Source: an uncultured Acidaminococcus sp.
Lineage (GTDB): Bacteria > Bacillota > Negativicutes > Acidaminococcales > Acidaminococcaceae
DNA length: 64,000 nucleotides
Direction: 5' to 3'
Assembly (NCBI GenBank): GCA_900554515.1
Contig: USHN01000002.1
Location: forward strand, 1 to 64,000
Shown piece after piece: positions 36,356-45,454 of this stretch (position 1 is the first letter of the stretch; each line of letters starts with the position of its first letter). A model generated the notes under the pieces. That model had not been told where the DNA came from. It saw nothing but the letters and a program-made list of their open reading frames with translations, and ran no database searches. A program made the position numbers and the translations under genes.

Positions 36356-37307
36356 ACAGGTGGACGAAAAGGAAGCCTGGGAATTGATGCAGCGGGCCCA
36401 TCACATTGTGCTGGTAAGCCATATCGGCCCTGACGGGGACACCCTCGGCAGTACCTTGGGCCTGTATCATGCCTTGCAGCACACCGGCAAGGAGGTTACC
36501 TGTCTGGTGGATGACACGCTGCCGGCGGCGTACCATTTCTTGCCGGGCATTTCCGCCTATAAACATCCCGTCGAGGGAGAGAAACTCCCCTGCGATCTGC
36601 TTGTGGTGGTGGATGCCAGCAGTGAAGACCGTATGGGAAAGTGCCGGGAGGTGGTGGAAAACGCTCCGGTGCTGAACATTGATCACCATATCTCCAATAC
36701 GCATTTTGCGGAGTATCTCCTGCTGGATGCCAAAGCGGCCGCAGTAGGGGAAATCATGGTGCGGCTTTTGCAGAAAAATCATGTGCCCCTTGATGAGGAG
36801 ATTGCCACCTGTCTATATACGGCCATCGTGACCGACTGCGGGTATTTCAAGTATGCCAATACAACGCCTGACTGTATGCGGGCTGCTGCTGCCTTGCTGG
36901 CCTGCGGGATCCAGCCGGACAGTATTTCCGATCTGTTGGAGATGAAAGCCAGAAATTCTGTGGAGCTACTAGCGAAAGTGCTGCCCAGCCTGACCTTTTA
37001 TGCCGAGGGCAAAATCGCCACGCTGGAAGTGCCGCATGCGCTGTATGATAAGAACATTTCCACAGAAAGCTTTATCTATCAGCCCCGGTATATAGAAGGG
37101 GTGGATGTCGCCATTTTGTTTAAGGAAGTGGAACCGAAAGCAACCCGGGTGAGCATGCGCAGCAAGACGGTGGATGTAAGCCAAGTGGCGCTGCAATTTC
37201 ATGGCGGCGGCCATGCCAAGGCGGCGGGCTGCACGATTGCGGCTCCTCTTACGGAAGCAAAACAGCAGCTGCTCCAGGCTGTCATCGCGGCCATGGAGAC
37301 GATCTGA
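36348..37307 (+). CDS. nrnA: DHH-family bifunctional oligoribonuclease/PAP phosphatase NrnA
   Basis: 319 residues from ATG 36348 (AAGGAA seven bases upstream; the earlier in-frame start at 36312 lies inside rbfA and adds a basic tail unlike the family). Motifs: SHIGPDGDTLGS, NIDHHISN (DHH), and the DHHA1 motif FHGGGHAKAAGC. NrnA degrades 2-5-mer RNA and pAp; related DHH enzymes hydrolyse cyclic dinucleotides, but the short form without membrane or GGDEF domains fits NrnA. Confidence 0.9.
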   Translation: MSKQVDEKEAWELMQRAHHIVLVSHIGPDGDTLGSTLGLYHALQHTGKEVTCLVDDTLPAAYHFLPGISAYKHPVEGEKLPCDLLVVVDASSEDRMGKCREVVENAPVLNIDHHISNTHFAEYLLLDAKAAAVGEIMVRLLQKNHVPLDEEIATCLYTAIVTDCGYFKYANTTPDCMRAAAALLACGIQPDSISDLLEMKARNSVELLAKVLPSLTFYAEGKIATLEVPHALYDKNISTESFIYQPRYIEGVDVAILFKEVEPKATRVSMRSKTVDVSQVALQFHGGGHAKAAGCTIAAPLTEAKQQLLQAVIAAMETI

Positions 37308-38218
37308 TGGATGGCATCTTTAATGTATTAAAACCACCGGGCATGACAAGCCATGACGTGGTGGGGGCACTGCGTAAAATCCTCCAGATGAAAAAAATCG
37401 GCCATGCAGGGACGCTGGATCCTATGGCGGCTGGGGTATTGCCTGTTTTTACAGGAAATGCCACCCGTTTTTTGGAATATGCTACCCATCATGAAAAATC
37501 CTATCGGGCTGAACTGACCTTTGGCTGCCGAACCGATACCGGGGATACGGAGGGGAAAGTCATCGCTAAAAGTCCGGTGCATACTCTGCCGCTTTCTCAG
37601 GTGCAGGCGGCACTGGATACGTTTGTAGGGCATACTACGCAGATCCCGCCCATGTATTCTGCTATCAGCGTAAATGGGAAAAAACTATATAAATTAGCCC
37701 GTCAGGGCATTGAAATTGCCCGTCCGGCCCGGCCTATTTTCATCCCCGAGCTGACCATCGTGGACTATACAGGAGCGCAGCTGGTGTTTGATGTAACCTG
37801 TTCCAAGGGGACGTTCATCCGCACGCTGTGTGAAGATATCGCACGGAAGCTTGGCATGGAAGGAACCATGAGCTTTTTGCTGCGCCGGAGAGCGGGGGCT
37901 TTCACGCTGGAAAATGCCCATCTGCTGGAAGAAATTGCAGCAGATCCTGCCGGCTACTGTCTTCCCCTGGATCTGGTATTGGAACAGTTTCCGGTGATCA
38001 AAGTCAATACGCTGCAGGGACGGCGGATTGCCCAGGGCGTGGCTACTACGGTTCCCGGGGCAGCGGTCGGCGATGGAACGTTATACCAGATCCGCACCTG
38101 GGACGGGGCGCTTTTGGGGTTAGCCATCGGCAAAGAAGGGCGGCTCCGCGCCCATAAAATTATCCGGATACCGGAAAAGCAAGATGAGGAATGGAATGAA
38201 ACTGATCAAAACGCTTGA
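37307..38218 (+). CDS. truB: tRNA pseudouridine(55) synthase TruB
   Basis: Makes pseudouridine 55 in the T loop. 303 residues; catalytic D38 in GHAGTLDPMAAG, followed by YRAELTFGCRTDTGD and CSKGTFIRTLCEDI motifs and a short PUA-like C-terminus. ATG overlaps the last base of the nrnA stop. Confidence 0.96.
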   Translation: MDGIFNVLKPPGMTSHDVVGALRKILQMKKIGHAGTLDPMAAGVLPVFTGNATRFLEYATHHEKSYRAELTFGCRTDTGDTEGKVIAKSPVHTLPLSQVQAALDTFVGHTTQIPPMYSAISVNGKKLYKLARQGIEIARPARPIFIPELTIVDYTGAQLVFDVTCSKGTFIRTLCEDIARKLGMEGTMSFLLRRRAGAFTLENAHLLEEIAADPAGYCLPLDLVLEQFPVIKVNTLQGRRIAQGVATTVPGAAVGDGTLYQIRTWDGALLGLAIGKEGRLRAHKIIRIPEKQDEEWNETDQNA

Positions 38219-39125
38219 AGAACTAAAAAATGCACGATTACAACCTTCAGCGGCGGCTCTGGGGACCTTTGACGGCGTTCACCTGGGGCATCAGGACGTG
38301 ATCGGTACCACGCGAAAGTATGCAAAGCAGCATCATCTGCAGCTCATGGTATTTACGTTCAGCAACCATCCCTTAGCCTTCTTAAAGCCGGAAAAAGCAC
38401 CGGTACGCCTCATGGACAATGAAGAAAAGATTAAGATGATGGTGGACCTGGGTGTGGATATCCTGGTGAATCTTCCCTTTACCCAGGAATTTTCGCAGAT
38501 CCCTGCGGAAGACTTCCTGCAGCTTTTGGTACAAAGCGGTGTCAAAGCCGTAGGGATTGGGGATAATTACAGCTTTGGCGCCGGGGGCAAAGGGAACCTC
38601 CATCTGCTGAAAAAAGAGCACAGCCGGTTCGGCTTGACTGTTCTGGCCCGTCCTCTCCTAAAGGTGGAGGGCAGGGTGGTTTCCAGCAGCAATATCCGCC
38701 AACTGATTAAAGAGGGAAAGATGGCCCTGGCGAGGAAAATGCTGGGACGGCCTTATACCATCCGGGGTACTGTGGTCAAAGGCGACCAGAGAGGACGGCT
38801 TTTGGGATTTCCTACCGCCAATCTTCGTATCCTGGGACGTAATATTGCACTGCCTCCTTTTGGTGTGTATGCGGGAAAAGTCCGTGTGGAGCAAAATGTT
38901 TATGACGCAATGATCAATATCGGCGATAACCCGACGTTCCTCCAACAGGAAACCCGGCTAGAAGCCCATCTCCTGGACTTCACAGGGGATCTCTATGGAA
39001 AAACCATTCAGGTGGGACTATGGGACTATGTGCGCGGTGAAAAAAAATTTGCGTCTTCCAAGGAACTTATTACCCAGCTGGTGGCGGACCGGGATACCGT
39101 ACAGGAACTTTTGAAAAACGAATAA
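38196..39125 (+). CDS. ribF: Bifunctional riboflavin kinase / FAD synthetase
   Basis: 309 residues from ATG 38196 (GAGGA five bases upstream). FAD synthetase domain with GTFDGVHLGHQ (23-33) and the RPLLKVEGRVVSSSNIR segment; flavokinase domain with GDQRGRLLGFPTANL and DNPTF motifs. Supplies FMN and FAD, relevant to the many flavoproteins in the window. Overlaps truB by 23 bases and closes the operon. Confidence 0.95.
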   Translation: MKLIKTLEELKNARLQPSAAALGTFDGVHLGHQDVIGTTRKYAKQHHLQLMVFTFSNHPLAFLKPEKAPVRLMDNEEKIKMMVDLGVDILVNLPFTQEFSQIPAEDFLQLLVQSGVKAVGIGDNYSFGAGGKGNLHLLKKEHSRFGLTVLARPLLKVEGRVVSSSNIRQLIKEGKMALARKMLGRPYTIRGTVVKGDQRGRLLGFPTANLRILGRNIALPPFGVYAGKVRVEQNVYDAMINIGDNPTFLQQETRLEAHLLDFTGDLYGKTIQVGLWDYVRGEKKFASSKELITQLVADRDTVQELLKNE

Positions 39126-39130
39126 TGTGA

Positions 39131-39175
39131 GAAACAGCAAGAGCCAGGCAACCCGCCTGGCTCTTGCTGTTTCTT
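39131..39175. terminator. Bidirectional terminator between ribF and the MscS gene
   Basis: Perfect 18-base stem, 39131-39148 with 39156-39173 (GAAACAGCAAGAGCCAGG and its complement), loop of seven bases; T-rich on the + strand and compatible with termination of the convergent gene. Confidence 0.9.
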
Positions 39176-39179
39176 CGGG

Positions 39180-40241
39180 TTATGACTCTTTTCCAGCGGG
39201 CGTTTTTTCCACATAAACGCTGGTGCTGGGGAACGCAGCGCTTGTTCCCACTTCTTCCAGAATGCGCATCAATTCCAGATTGATGGCTTCTTTGGCTTTC
39301 ATATATTCATTATAGGAGGTGTGCCGGCAGTAACAAATGATGGTGATATTCAAACTGCTGTCTGCCATTTCGGAGAAGGCCACACTAATATCTTTGGCAA
39401 TGATGTCGGGATTTTGCCGGAGAAAGTTGGTAATTTTCTTTACCAGTTCCTGCATTTGCTGTCTGGTCGTGCTGTAGGTGACGCCCAGCGTGATTTCCAG
39501 CCGCCGCCGATCCCGGTTGGTAAAGTTTTGAATGGGGGTATTCACGATAATGGAATTAGGGATATACACCAGGCTTTGGGTGAACGTCCGCACATTGGTA
39601 GAGCGGAAAGAAATGGATTCTACCACGCCTTCCACATCGTTACAGATAATCCAGTCCCCGATCCGGAATGGTTGGTCTGCCAAAATAACCAAGCAGGCAA
39701 AAAAGTTGGAGAGGGAATCTTTGGCAGCCAGGGATACGGCCAAGCCGCCAATAGAAAGTCCGGCAATGAACCCGGCGATATTGATCCCCCAGGTGCTGAG
39801 CACTGAAGCAATGGTTAAAAAAATGATTAGGCCACGGAAAAATGTGGATAACAGGCTGCTGATCGCTGGATCAATGGCCTTTTTCCTGCGGCTGAAAAAA
39901 TAGTGGAACAAATAATTGGTACTGGAAAAACAGTTGTACAAAATCCAGTACACGGCAATGATATAGAGGGAAGTACATACATTCTGGACGAGAGCAAGGC
40001 CGGCATAGGCGCCGTAGGGGGAAGAATAGAGAACCCCATACAGGCCGCTGGTGGCGATCAGCAGCCGGCCGGGCCGGTATACTGCCGCCGCTATGCTTTC
40101 ATCCACGTCAAAGGGCAGTTTGTCCAGGAGAAAGCGAATGAGTTTTACGCTCACGACCCGAAACCCGTAATAGAAAAATATGGTAATGGCAAGCACGATC
40201 AGCGCCGGCAGCCAGTTCAAAAAATACTGGTATAAAGTCAT
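39180..40241 (-). CDS. MscS-family mechanosensitive ion channel
   Basis: 353-residue small-conductance channel that opens on membrane tension during hypo-osmotic shock. Hydrophobic segments at about 10-30, 55-75, 85-105 and 130-150 are followed by the pore-lining TM3 (GLSIGGLAVSLAAKDSLSNFFACLVI) and the cytoplasmic beta/alpha vestibule (FRIGDWIICNDVEGVVESISFRSTNVRT). The family glycine/alanine pattern of TM3 is present. Start ATG 40241 with GGGAGG five bases upstream on the minus strand. Single gene on the minus strand. Confidence 0.93.
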   Translation of the reverse strand: MTLYQYFLNWLPALIVLAITIFFYYGFRVVSVKLIRFLLDKLPFDVDESIAAAVYRPGRLLIATSGLYGVLYSSPYGAYAGLALVQNVCTSLYIIAVYWILYNCFSSTNYLFHYFFSRRKKAIDPAISSLLSTFFRGLIIFLTIASVLSTWGINIAGFIAGLSIGGLAVSLAAKDSLSNFFACLVILADQPFRIGDWIICNDVEGVVESISFRSTNVRTFTQSLVYIPNSIIVNTPIQNFTNRDRRRLEITLGVTYSTTRQQMQELVKKITNFLRQNPDIIAKDISVAFSEMADSSLNITIICYCRHTSYNEYMKAKEAINLELMRILEEVGTSAAFPSTSVYVEKTPAGKES

Positions 40242-40317
40242 AAAAGCCTCCCTGAGCAGAAAGTTTACTTAGATTGTACCATGAGGAGAGACAGGAAGAA
40301 AGAGCAGGACCGATAAA

Positions 40318-40328
40318 TATGGTATAAT
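40318..40328 (+). promoter_or_regulatory. Extended -10 promoter of the glycerate kinase gene
   Basis: TGGTATAAT ending at 40328 is an extended -10 element with no good -35. It lies in the divergent gap 40242-40370. A TACAAT on the other strand near 40277-40282 may serve the MscS gene. Confidence 0.45.
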
Positions 40329-40370
40329 ATTTCAAATGATGCAGCACATGCTGCCGATGAGGGGGGAACA

Positions 40371-41603
40371 ATGATGGATTTACGGAAAGACGCGGAAACC
40401 ATTATGCAGGCTGCGATTCAGGCTACGCAGCCGGATGCGGCCGTGGCGAAAGCCTTGAAAGATAAAACATTTGGCAAGGGGAAAATCATTCTGGTGGCCA
40501 TAGGCAAAGCTGCCTGGCAGATGGCCAAAACGGCCAATGACATTTTAAAAGGAAAAATTGACGCAGGCATCGTCATCACCAAATATGGCCATAAAAAAGG
40601 GGAATTGCCGCCGTTAGAAATCTGGGAAGCGGGGCATCCGGTACCGGACCAAAATTCGCTGGACGCTACCCAACGGGCCATTGACCTGGTCAGCAATCTG
40701 ACGAAAGAAGATACGGTCCTCTTTCTCGTCAGCGGAGGCGGAAGTGCGCTTTTTGAAAAGCCTCTGATTCCTCTGAAAGAATTGCAGGATATCACCAGCG
40801 ACCTTTTGGGCAGTGGGGCGGATATTGTCTCTATGAATATGGTACGCAAGCGCCTATCAGCCGTAAAAGGCGGTAAATTTGCTAAGCTCTGTGCTCCGGC
40901 CAGCGTCTATGCCATTATCCTCAGCGATATTATTGGAGATCCCTTGGATATGATTGCTTCCGGTCCTGCCTATCCCGATAGTTCCACCTGCGGGGATGTG
41001 GAAAAAATTATCAAGAAATATAAAATCATGCTGCCAGAAGATAGTCGGGAAGCCTTGAAGGTAGAGACGCCTAAAAAGCTGGACAATGTGGAAACGGTGA
41101 TTACAGGGAGCGTTACCGAGCTGGCGGCGGCCGGGAAAAAAGCAGCAGAAGCCTTGGGCTATACCACTATGCTGCTTACCACCAGTCTCACCTGCCAAGC
41201 TAGGGAAGCCGGGAGCTTTCTGGCAGCTATCGGGCGGGAATATGCACACGCGGGGAAAAAACTGGCCTTTTTGGCAGGGGGAGAAACCGTGGTGCGCCTT
41301 GTGGGACACGGCAAAGGCGGACGCAACCAGGAAATTGCCCTTGCTGCGGCAGAAGGGATTGCAGGGCTTTCTAATGTTGCCGTATTCTCCTTTGGCAGCG
41401 ACGGGACGGATGGTCCTACCGATGCAGCAGGGGGATACGCTGACGGGACGACCCAAAAGCAATTGGCAGCAATGGGGATTTCCACCAGTTCTGTTTTGGA
41501 AGAAAATGATGCCTACCATGCCCTGGAAAAAACAAAGGGCCTTTTGGTGACGGGCGCAACAGGAACCAATGTAAACGATCTGAGTGTTTTATTGATTGAC
41601 TAA
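40371..41603 (+). CDS. Glycerate kinase, MOFRL (type II) family
   Basis: 410 residues. Phosphorylates glycerate, usually at the 2-hydroxyl. N-terminal Rossmann-like DUF4147 domain (IILVAIGKAAWQMA, EAGHPVPDQNS, LFLVSGGGSALFEKP) and C-terminal MOFRL domain (GGRNQEIALAAA, GSDGTDGPTDAAGGYAD). ATG at 40371 follows a GAGGGGGG run by only four bases; ATG 40374 is an equally possible start. Isolated from other glycerate or serine pathway genes. Confidence 0.9.
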   Translation: MMDLRKDAETIMQAAIQATQPDAAVAKALKDKTFGKGKIILVAIGKAAWQMAKTANDILKGKIDAGIVITKYGHKKGELPPLEIWEAGHPVPDQNSLDATQRAIDLVSNLTKEDTVLFLVSGGGSALFEKPLIPLKELQDITSDLLGSGADIVSMNMVRKRLSAVKGGKFAKLCAPASVYAIILSDIIGDPLDMIASGPAYPDSSTCGDVEKIIKKYKIMLPEDSREALKVETPKKLDNVETVITGSVTELAAAGKKAAEALGYTTMLLTTSLTCQAREAGSFLAAIGREYAHAGKKLAFLAGGETVVRLVGHGKGGRNQEIALAAAEGIAGLSNVAVFSFGSDGTDGPTDAAGGYADGTTQKQLAAMGISTSSVLEENDAYHALEKTKGLLVTGATGTNVNDLSVLLID

Positions 41604-41649
41604 ACAGCTGTTACATAAACGATTAAGTAAAATATTTATTATCAAATAT

Positions 41650-41678
41650 TTGCTAAATTAGAGAAAACAGTGTATGAT
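41650..41678 (+). promoter_or_regulatory. Predicted promoter of the M20 amidohydrolase operon
   Basis: TTGCTA (41650-41655), 17 bases, TATGAT (41673-41678). Start expected near 41685, which argues against a translation start at TTG 41681. Confidence 0.6.
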
Positions 41679-41707
41679 GATTGCATACAAAAATTTATGA
41701 AGGGAAG

Positions 41708-43045
41708 TTGCTTATTACGGACAAGAATGCATGCAAGCAAAAAGTTTTTTCCTGTATTGATGCAGCGGAAAGTGAGCTGCGGGAGTATGCTGCCAGTGTG
41801 GCGGCCGAACCCGAATACGGATTCCGTGAATTTAAAACCTCGGATAAACTGGCAGCCCAGTTTGACAAACTAGGGATTCCCTATAAACGGGGCATGGCAA
41901 TCACCGCTGTAAAGGGAATGTTAAAAGGCGGACATCCCGGTCCTACCATTGCCATTTTGGGAGAACTGGATGCGATCGGTTGCCCGGAACATCCTGACGC
42001 CAATCCGGATACGGGGGCTGTCCATGCCTGCGGGCATCATATGCAGCAGTCCGCCATGCTCTCTGCGGCCTATGGACTTGCCCGCAGCGGTGTAATGAAA
42101 GAATTATGGGGCAATGTCGTATTCTTCGGGGTACCGGCAGAAGAATACATTCAGCTGGCCTACCGGCAAAAACTGCGGAAAGAAGGGAAAATCCATTATC
42201 TTTGCGGTAAAGGGGAATTAATTTACGAGGGTGAATTTGATGACATTGACATGGCCATGATGATGCACTCCCAGAAAAATTCGCCGACGCCGCTTGTGGC
42301 CGTAGGCACTTCCAGTAATGGGTTTATCGCCAAAACCATTCAGTATGTGGGAAAAAGCGCTCATGCGGCGGATGCGCCGGATCAAGGCGTCAATGCACTG
42401 AATGCTGCCATGCTGGGGCTTTTGGGGATCAATTGTCTGCGGGAGACCTTTAAAGAAGCCGATACGGTGCGGGTCCACCCCATTATCACCAAAGGCGGGG
42501 ATCTGGTTAACAATGTGCCGGATGATGTACGCATTGAAACTTATGTCCGCGGCAAAACCATGGAAGCCATTAACAAAACCAACGTCAAGGTGGATAATGC
42601 CTTGCGGGCAGGCGGCCTTGCCATAGGTGCCAAAGTGCACATCAATACGCTGCCTGGGGAACTGCCCCTTGTCTGCAATGCAGCCCTGAATGATTTGTTT
42701 GTAGCTAACGCCAAGGACGCTTTCCCCAGTGTGGAAGTGGTGGATGCAGGGCATTTCAGCGCTTCTACGGACATGGGGGATGTATCCCATCTGATGCCGG
42801 CTATCCATCCTTTTGTCGGTGGAGTGGACGGGCTGCTCCATGGTTCCAATTTTAAAGTCGTAGATTTTAAATCTGCCGCCATGCTTCCTGGAAAAGCCTT
42901 TGCAGGGATGATTGTGGATCTTTTAAGCGACGAAGCCGAAAAGAGCAGAGCCATTCTCAAAGACTATAAACCTGTGCTCACGAAAGAACAATATATTGCA
43001 CAAATGGACAGCTATCTAAAAGAAGAAGGGGAGGAAGAAGCATGA
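41708..43045 (+). CDS. M20-family amidohydrolase (AbgB-like)
   Basis: About 445 residues. Zinc-peptidase fold of the M20/amidohydrolase family related to AbgB (p-aminobenzoyl-glutamate hydrolase). Visible: AILGELDAIGCPEHPDAN, HACGHHMQQSAMLSAA, the GVPAEEY catalytic glutamate segment, the dimerisation insert KSAHAADAPDQGVNALNAA and a late STDMGDVSHLMPAIHPFVGG. No ATG fits the N-terminus. TTG 41708 after GAAGGGAAG is preferred although the gap is short; TTG 41681 coincides with the predicted transcript start. Substrate is unknown: likely an N-acyl or peptide-like amide brought in by the membrane proteins encoded next. Confidence 0.75.
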   Translation: MLITDKNACKQKVFSCIDAAESELREYAASVAAEPEYGFREFKTSDKLAAQFDKLGIPYKRGMAITAVKGMLKGGHPGPTIAILGELDAIGCPEHPDANPDTGAVHACGHHMQQSAMLSAAYGLARSGVMKELWGNVVFFGVPAEEYIQLAYRQKLRKEGKIHYLCGKGELIYEGEFDDIDMAMMMHSQKNSPTPLVAVGTSSNGFIAKTIQYVGKSAHAADAPDQGVNALNAAMLGLLGINCLRETFKEADTVRVHPIITKGGDLVNNVPDDVRIETYVRGKTMEAINKTNVKVDNALRAGGLAIGAKVHINTLPGELPLVCNAALNDLFVANAKDAFPSVEVVDAGHFSASTDMGDVSHLMPAIHPFVGGVDGLLHGSNFKVVDFKSAAMLPGKAFAGMIVDLLSDEAEKSRAILKDYKPVLTKEQYIAQMDSYLKEEGEEEA

Positions 43046-43845
43046 CCAACCTAAAGCTGCACCTGACGGTTTTGGCCCTGATCGTGGTGTCCGAACTGAT
43101 TGGGACCAAAAGTATCGCCCTGGGCGTCGGCAAAATTGTTTTGCTGCCCATGCTGTAAGCTTTGATTATGGGGATTTTTACCACGCCCCGCTTTTTGAAA
43201 ATCATGAAGCAAAAGGATATGGAGGATGCCGGAGGCCTTTTAGGGATTACCCTGATGCTGCTTATGGCGCGCTATGGCACGACGGTAGGCCCGACGCTGC
43301 CTAAAATCATCAGTGCCAGCCCGGCGCTGATTTTGCAGGAATTTGGGAATCTGGGAACCGTTTTATTGGGCGTTCCTCTGGCCGTTTTCTTTGGCCTGAA
43401 ACGGGAAACCATTGGAGCGGCCCATTCCATCGCCCGGGAACCCAATGTGGCGCTGATTGGCGAGCGCTTTGGCCTTGACAGTGCGGAAGGCCGGGGCGTT
43501 ATGGGCGTGTACATTTCCGGCACCGTCTTTGGCACCATCTTCTTTGGCCTAATGGCCAGCGTTTGTGCAGCCCTTGGCATTTTCCATCCCTATGCTCTTG
43601 CCATGGCCAGTGGTGTGGGCAGTGCCAGTATGATGACGGCCTCTGTCGCTTCCCTTACGGTGATGTATCCGGATATGGCCAACCAAATTGCGGCCTTCGG
43701 CGCTGCCAGCAATATGCTGTCCGGGTTGGACGGCCTCTACATGGCCATTTGGCTGGCGCTGCCTCTTACAGAATTTCTTTATAAGAGATGCTGCCAAATC
43801 AAATACGGGCATGTGCTGACCAAGGAAGAGGAAGATGCGGAATGA
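43042..43845 (+). pseudogene. DUF3100-like membrane protein gene interrupted by TAA at codon 39
   Basis: ATG 43042 overlaps the amidohydrolase stop by ATGA and has GGGGAGG seven bases upstream, so the start is clear. The frame encodes 38 residues (ending LLPML), meets TAA at 43156-43158, then continues in the same frame with ALIMGIFTTPRF to 43845. The sense is continuous across the stop: one substitution (for example TAC or TAT to TAA) explains it. The full frame would be 267 residues with about seven hydrophobic segments, resembling DUF3100 proteins as I recall them. Restart at TTG 43162 or ATG 43168 has no ribosome-binding site. Recent inactivation, sequencing error or suppression remain possible. 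Confidence 0.7.
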
Positions 43846-44297
43846 GAATATATAACTTAGCTGAAACATTGGTGATTCTTTTGATTATGGGGCTGTTGTC
43901 CCTGGTGAGTAATACCTTAAGCAGCAGCTATGGATTTCTGCAGGCCCTGCCCGGGATTGTGATCCTGATTCTTATTGCTATGGCGGGCATTATTATGGTC
44001 AAGGTGCTTCCCGGCCGGATTCCTGCCGTGGCCTATGTGGTCACCTTGGGCTGCATTTTAACCTATCCGGGATTTCCTGGCTCTAGTGTGATTAATGCGT
44101 ACATGAAACCGGTTGGGTTCGTATCCTTGTGTACTCCGATTTTGGCCTATGCCGGTGTCAGCATCGAGAAAGATATGGATGCTTTCAAGCATACGGGCTG
44201 GCGTATCGTGGTACTGTCCTGTGTTATCTTTGTGGGCACGTATATTGGCAGTGCCGTTATTGCCCAGGGAATTTTAAAAAGCTTGGGACAGATTTAA
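43842..44297 (+). CDS. Small polytopic membrane protein, partner of the DUF3100-like gene
   Basis: 151 residues, family not recognised. Almost wholly hydrophobic with about five membrane spans (residues 7-25, 32-52, 63-82, 95-112, 123-145). The ATG overlaps the stop of the preceding gene by four bases, so the two are translated together and probably form one complex. Together with the M20 hydrolase they look like a two-subunit importer plus cytoplasmic hydrolase (inference; similar two-subunit membrane carriers include the MadLM malonate system). This ORF is intact although its partner is broken. Confidence 0.75.
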   Translation: MRIYNLAETLVILLIMGLLSLVSNTLSSSYGFLQALPGIVILILIAMAGIIMVKVLPGRIPAVAYVVTLGCILTYPGFPGSSVINAYMKPVGFVSLCTPILAYAGVSIEKDMDAFKHTGWRIVVLSCVIFVGTYIGSAVIAQGILKSLGQI

Positions 44298-44309
44298 AAC
44301 TGAGAAACA

Positions 44310-44354
44310 AAAAATAAGACTGTTGCGGGATTTTCCTACAACAGTCTTATTTTT
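44310..44354. terminator. Bidirectional terminator between the amidohydrolase operon and bioB
   Basis: AAAATAAGACTGTTG pairs perfectly with CAACAGTCTTATTTT (44339-44353), A-run on one side and T-run on the other, so it works for both convergent units. Confidence 0.9.
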
Positions 44355-44404
44355 GGTGAATTTTTAAGTCGTCCCTGAGGGAAGGGAGTCTCATGAGAAC
44401 ATGT

Positions 44405-45376
44405 TTATTGGTTGGTGAGCCCCAGCCGGTGCAGCATTTCCATATCATCTTTAATGGTCGTGCCGCTGGTGGTGAGCATGTTGCCGGTAATGGAAGCGCT
44501 GGCGCCGGAGAGAAAGGCGGTTTCGCCGTTTTGCGGCAATAGCTTCCGCCCAGCAGCCAAACGGATATTGGCGGAGGGATTGATAAAGCGGAAAATGGCA
44601 ATGGTGCGAAGAATATCCTCTGCCGGCAACGCTTTCTGCCCCGCCATTTTTGTACCGGGAATGGCCATCAGGGAATTAATGGGAATGGATTCAATGCCTA
44701 ATGCCTGCAGGGTAAAGGCCATATCCAGCCTGTCCTGCCAGGTTTCTCCCATCCCGATGATGCCGCCGGAGCATACGCACATGCCTTCCGCCTGTGCGTC
44801 TTTAATCGTACGAATCCGATCTTCAAAGGTGTGGGTGGTGCAGATATGGGGGAAATACCGCTTGCTGGTTTCGATATTGTGGTGATAGCTGGTGACACCT
44901 GCCTCGTGGAGACGATGGAGCTGCGCCCGGGAAAGGAGACCGTGGGAAGCGCATAGGTCAATGGACAGCTTGTCCCGCATGGCTTCATAGGCGTGAATGG
45001 CTTTGTCAAAATCCCTGCCGACCAAGGCCCGCCCGCTGGTCACCATGGCAAAGCGATTGGCACCGGCATCCTGATCTGCTTTGGCAGTTTTTATAATTTC
45101 GTCCTCATCCAGAAAGCCGTATTCTTCACACCCCGTGTGATGGCAGGCTGCCTGGGCACAATAGGCACAATTTTCCTGGCAGTGCCCGCTGCGGGCATTG
45201 ATAATGGTGCAAAAATCGATATGATTTCCACAGAAATGTTTTTGGATCCGGCCGGCTTCTGTTTCCAGTTCCTGTATGGGCTGGGTCAGCAGTTCCTGCA
45301 CTTCCGGATCAGTGGATTTCAAACGGTATCCCTTAATAATTCTATCTGTCAACGCTTGTAGTTTCGTATACTCCAT
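44405..45376 (-). CDS. bioB: Biotin synthase
   Basis: Radical SAM enzyme inserting sulfur into dethiobiotin. 323 residues; the SAM cluster motif C66-x3-C70-x2-C73 (GHCQENCAYC) and the auxiliary-cluster region with conserved cysteines (SICASHGL-like DLCASHGL, CSGGIIGMGE) and the RLAAGR arginine motif are visible. Monocistronic, with its own promoter. No bioA, bioD or bioF is near. Biotin is needed by decarboxylase and carboxylase enzymes of amino-acid fermenters (inference). Confidence 0.95.
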   Translation of the reverse strand: MEYTKLQALTDRIIKGYRLKSTDPEVQELLTQPIQELETEAGRIQKHFCGNHIDFCTIINARSGHCQENCAYCAQAACHHTGCEEYGFLDEDEIIKTAKADQDAGANRFAMVTSGRALVGRDFDKAIHAYEAMRDKLSIDLCASHGLLSRAQLHRLHEAGVTSYHHNIETSKRYFPHICTTHTFEDRIRTIKDAQAEGMCVCSGGIIGMGETWQDRLDMAFTLQALGIESIPINSLMAIPGTKMAGQKALPAEDILRTIAIFRFINPSANIRLAAGRKLLPQNGETAFLSGASASITGNMLTTSGTTIKDDMEMLHRLGLTNQ

Positions 45377-45426
45377 GGATGGTCTCCTTTTCTCCCCGTA
45401 CTGCTTTTTGGTGCTGCATAGGTATT

Positions 45427-45454
45427 ATTATATCGGGATGGATAAAAAAGTCAA
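45427..45454 (-). promoter_or_regulatory. Predicted bioB promoter
   Basis: On the minus strand: TTGACT (45454-45449), 16 bases, perfect TATAAT (45432-45427). Confidence 0.7.

Noticed and set aside
43042..43158. Selenocysteine or pyrrolysine recoding of the internal stop
   Set aside because: The stop is TAA; recoding uses TGA or TAG.
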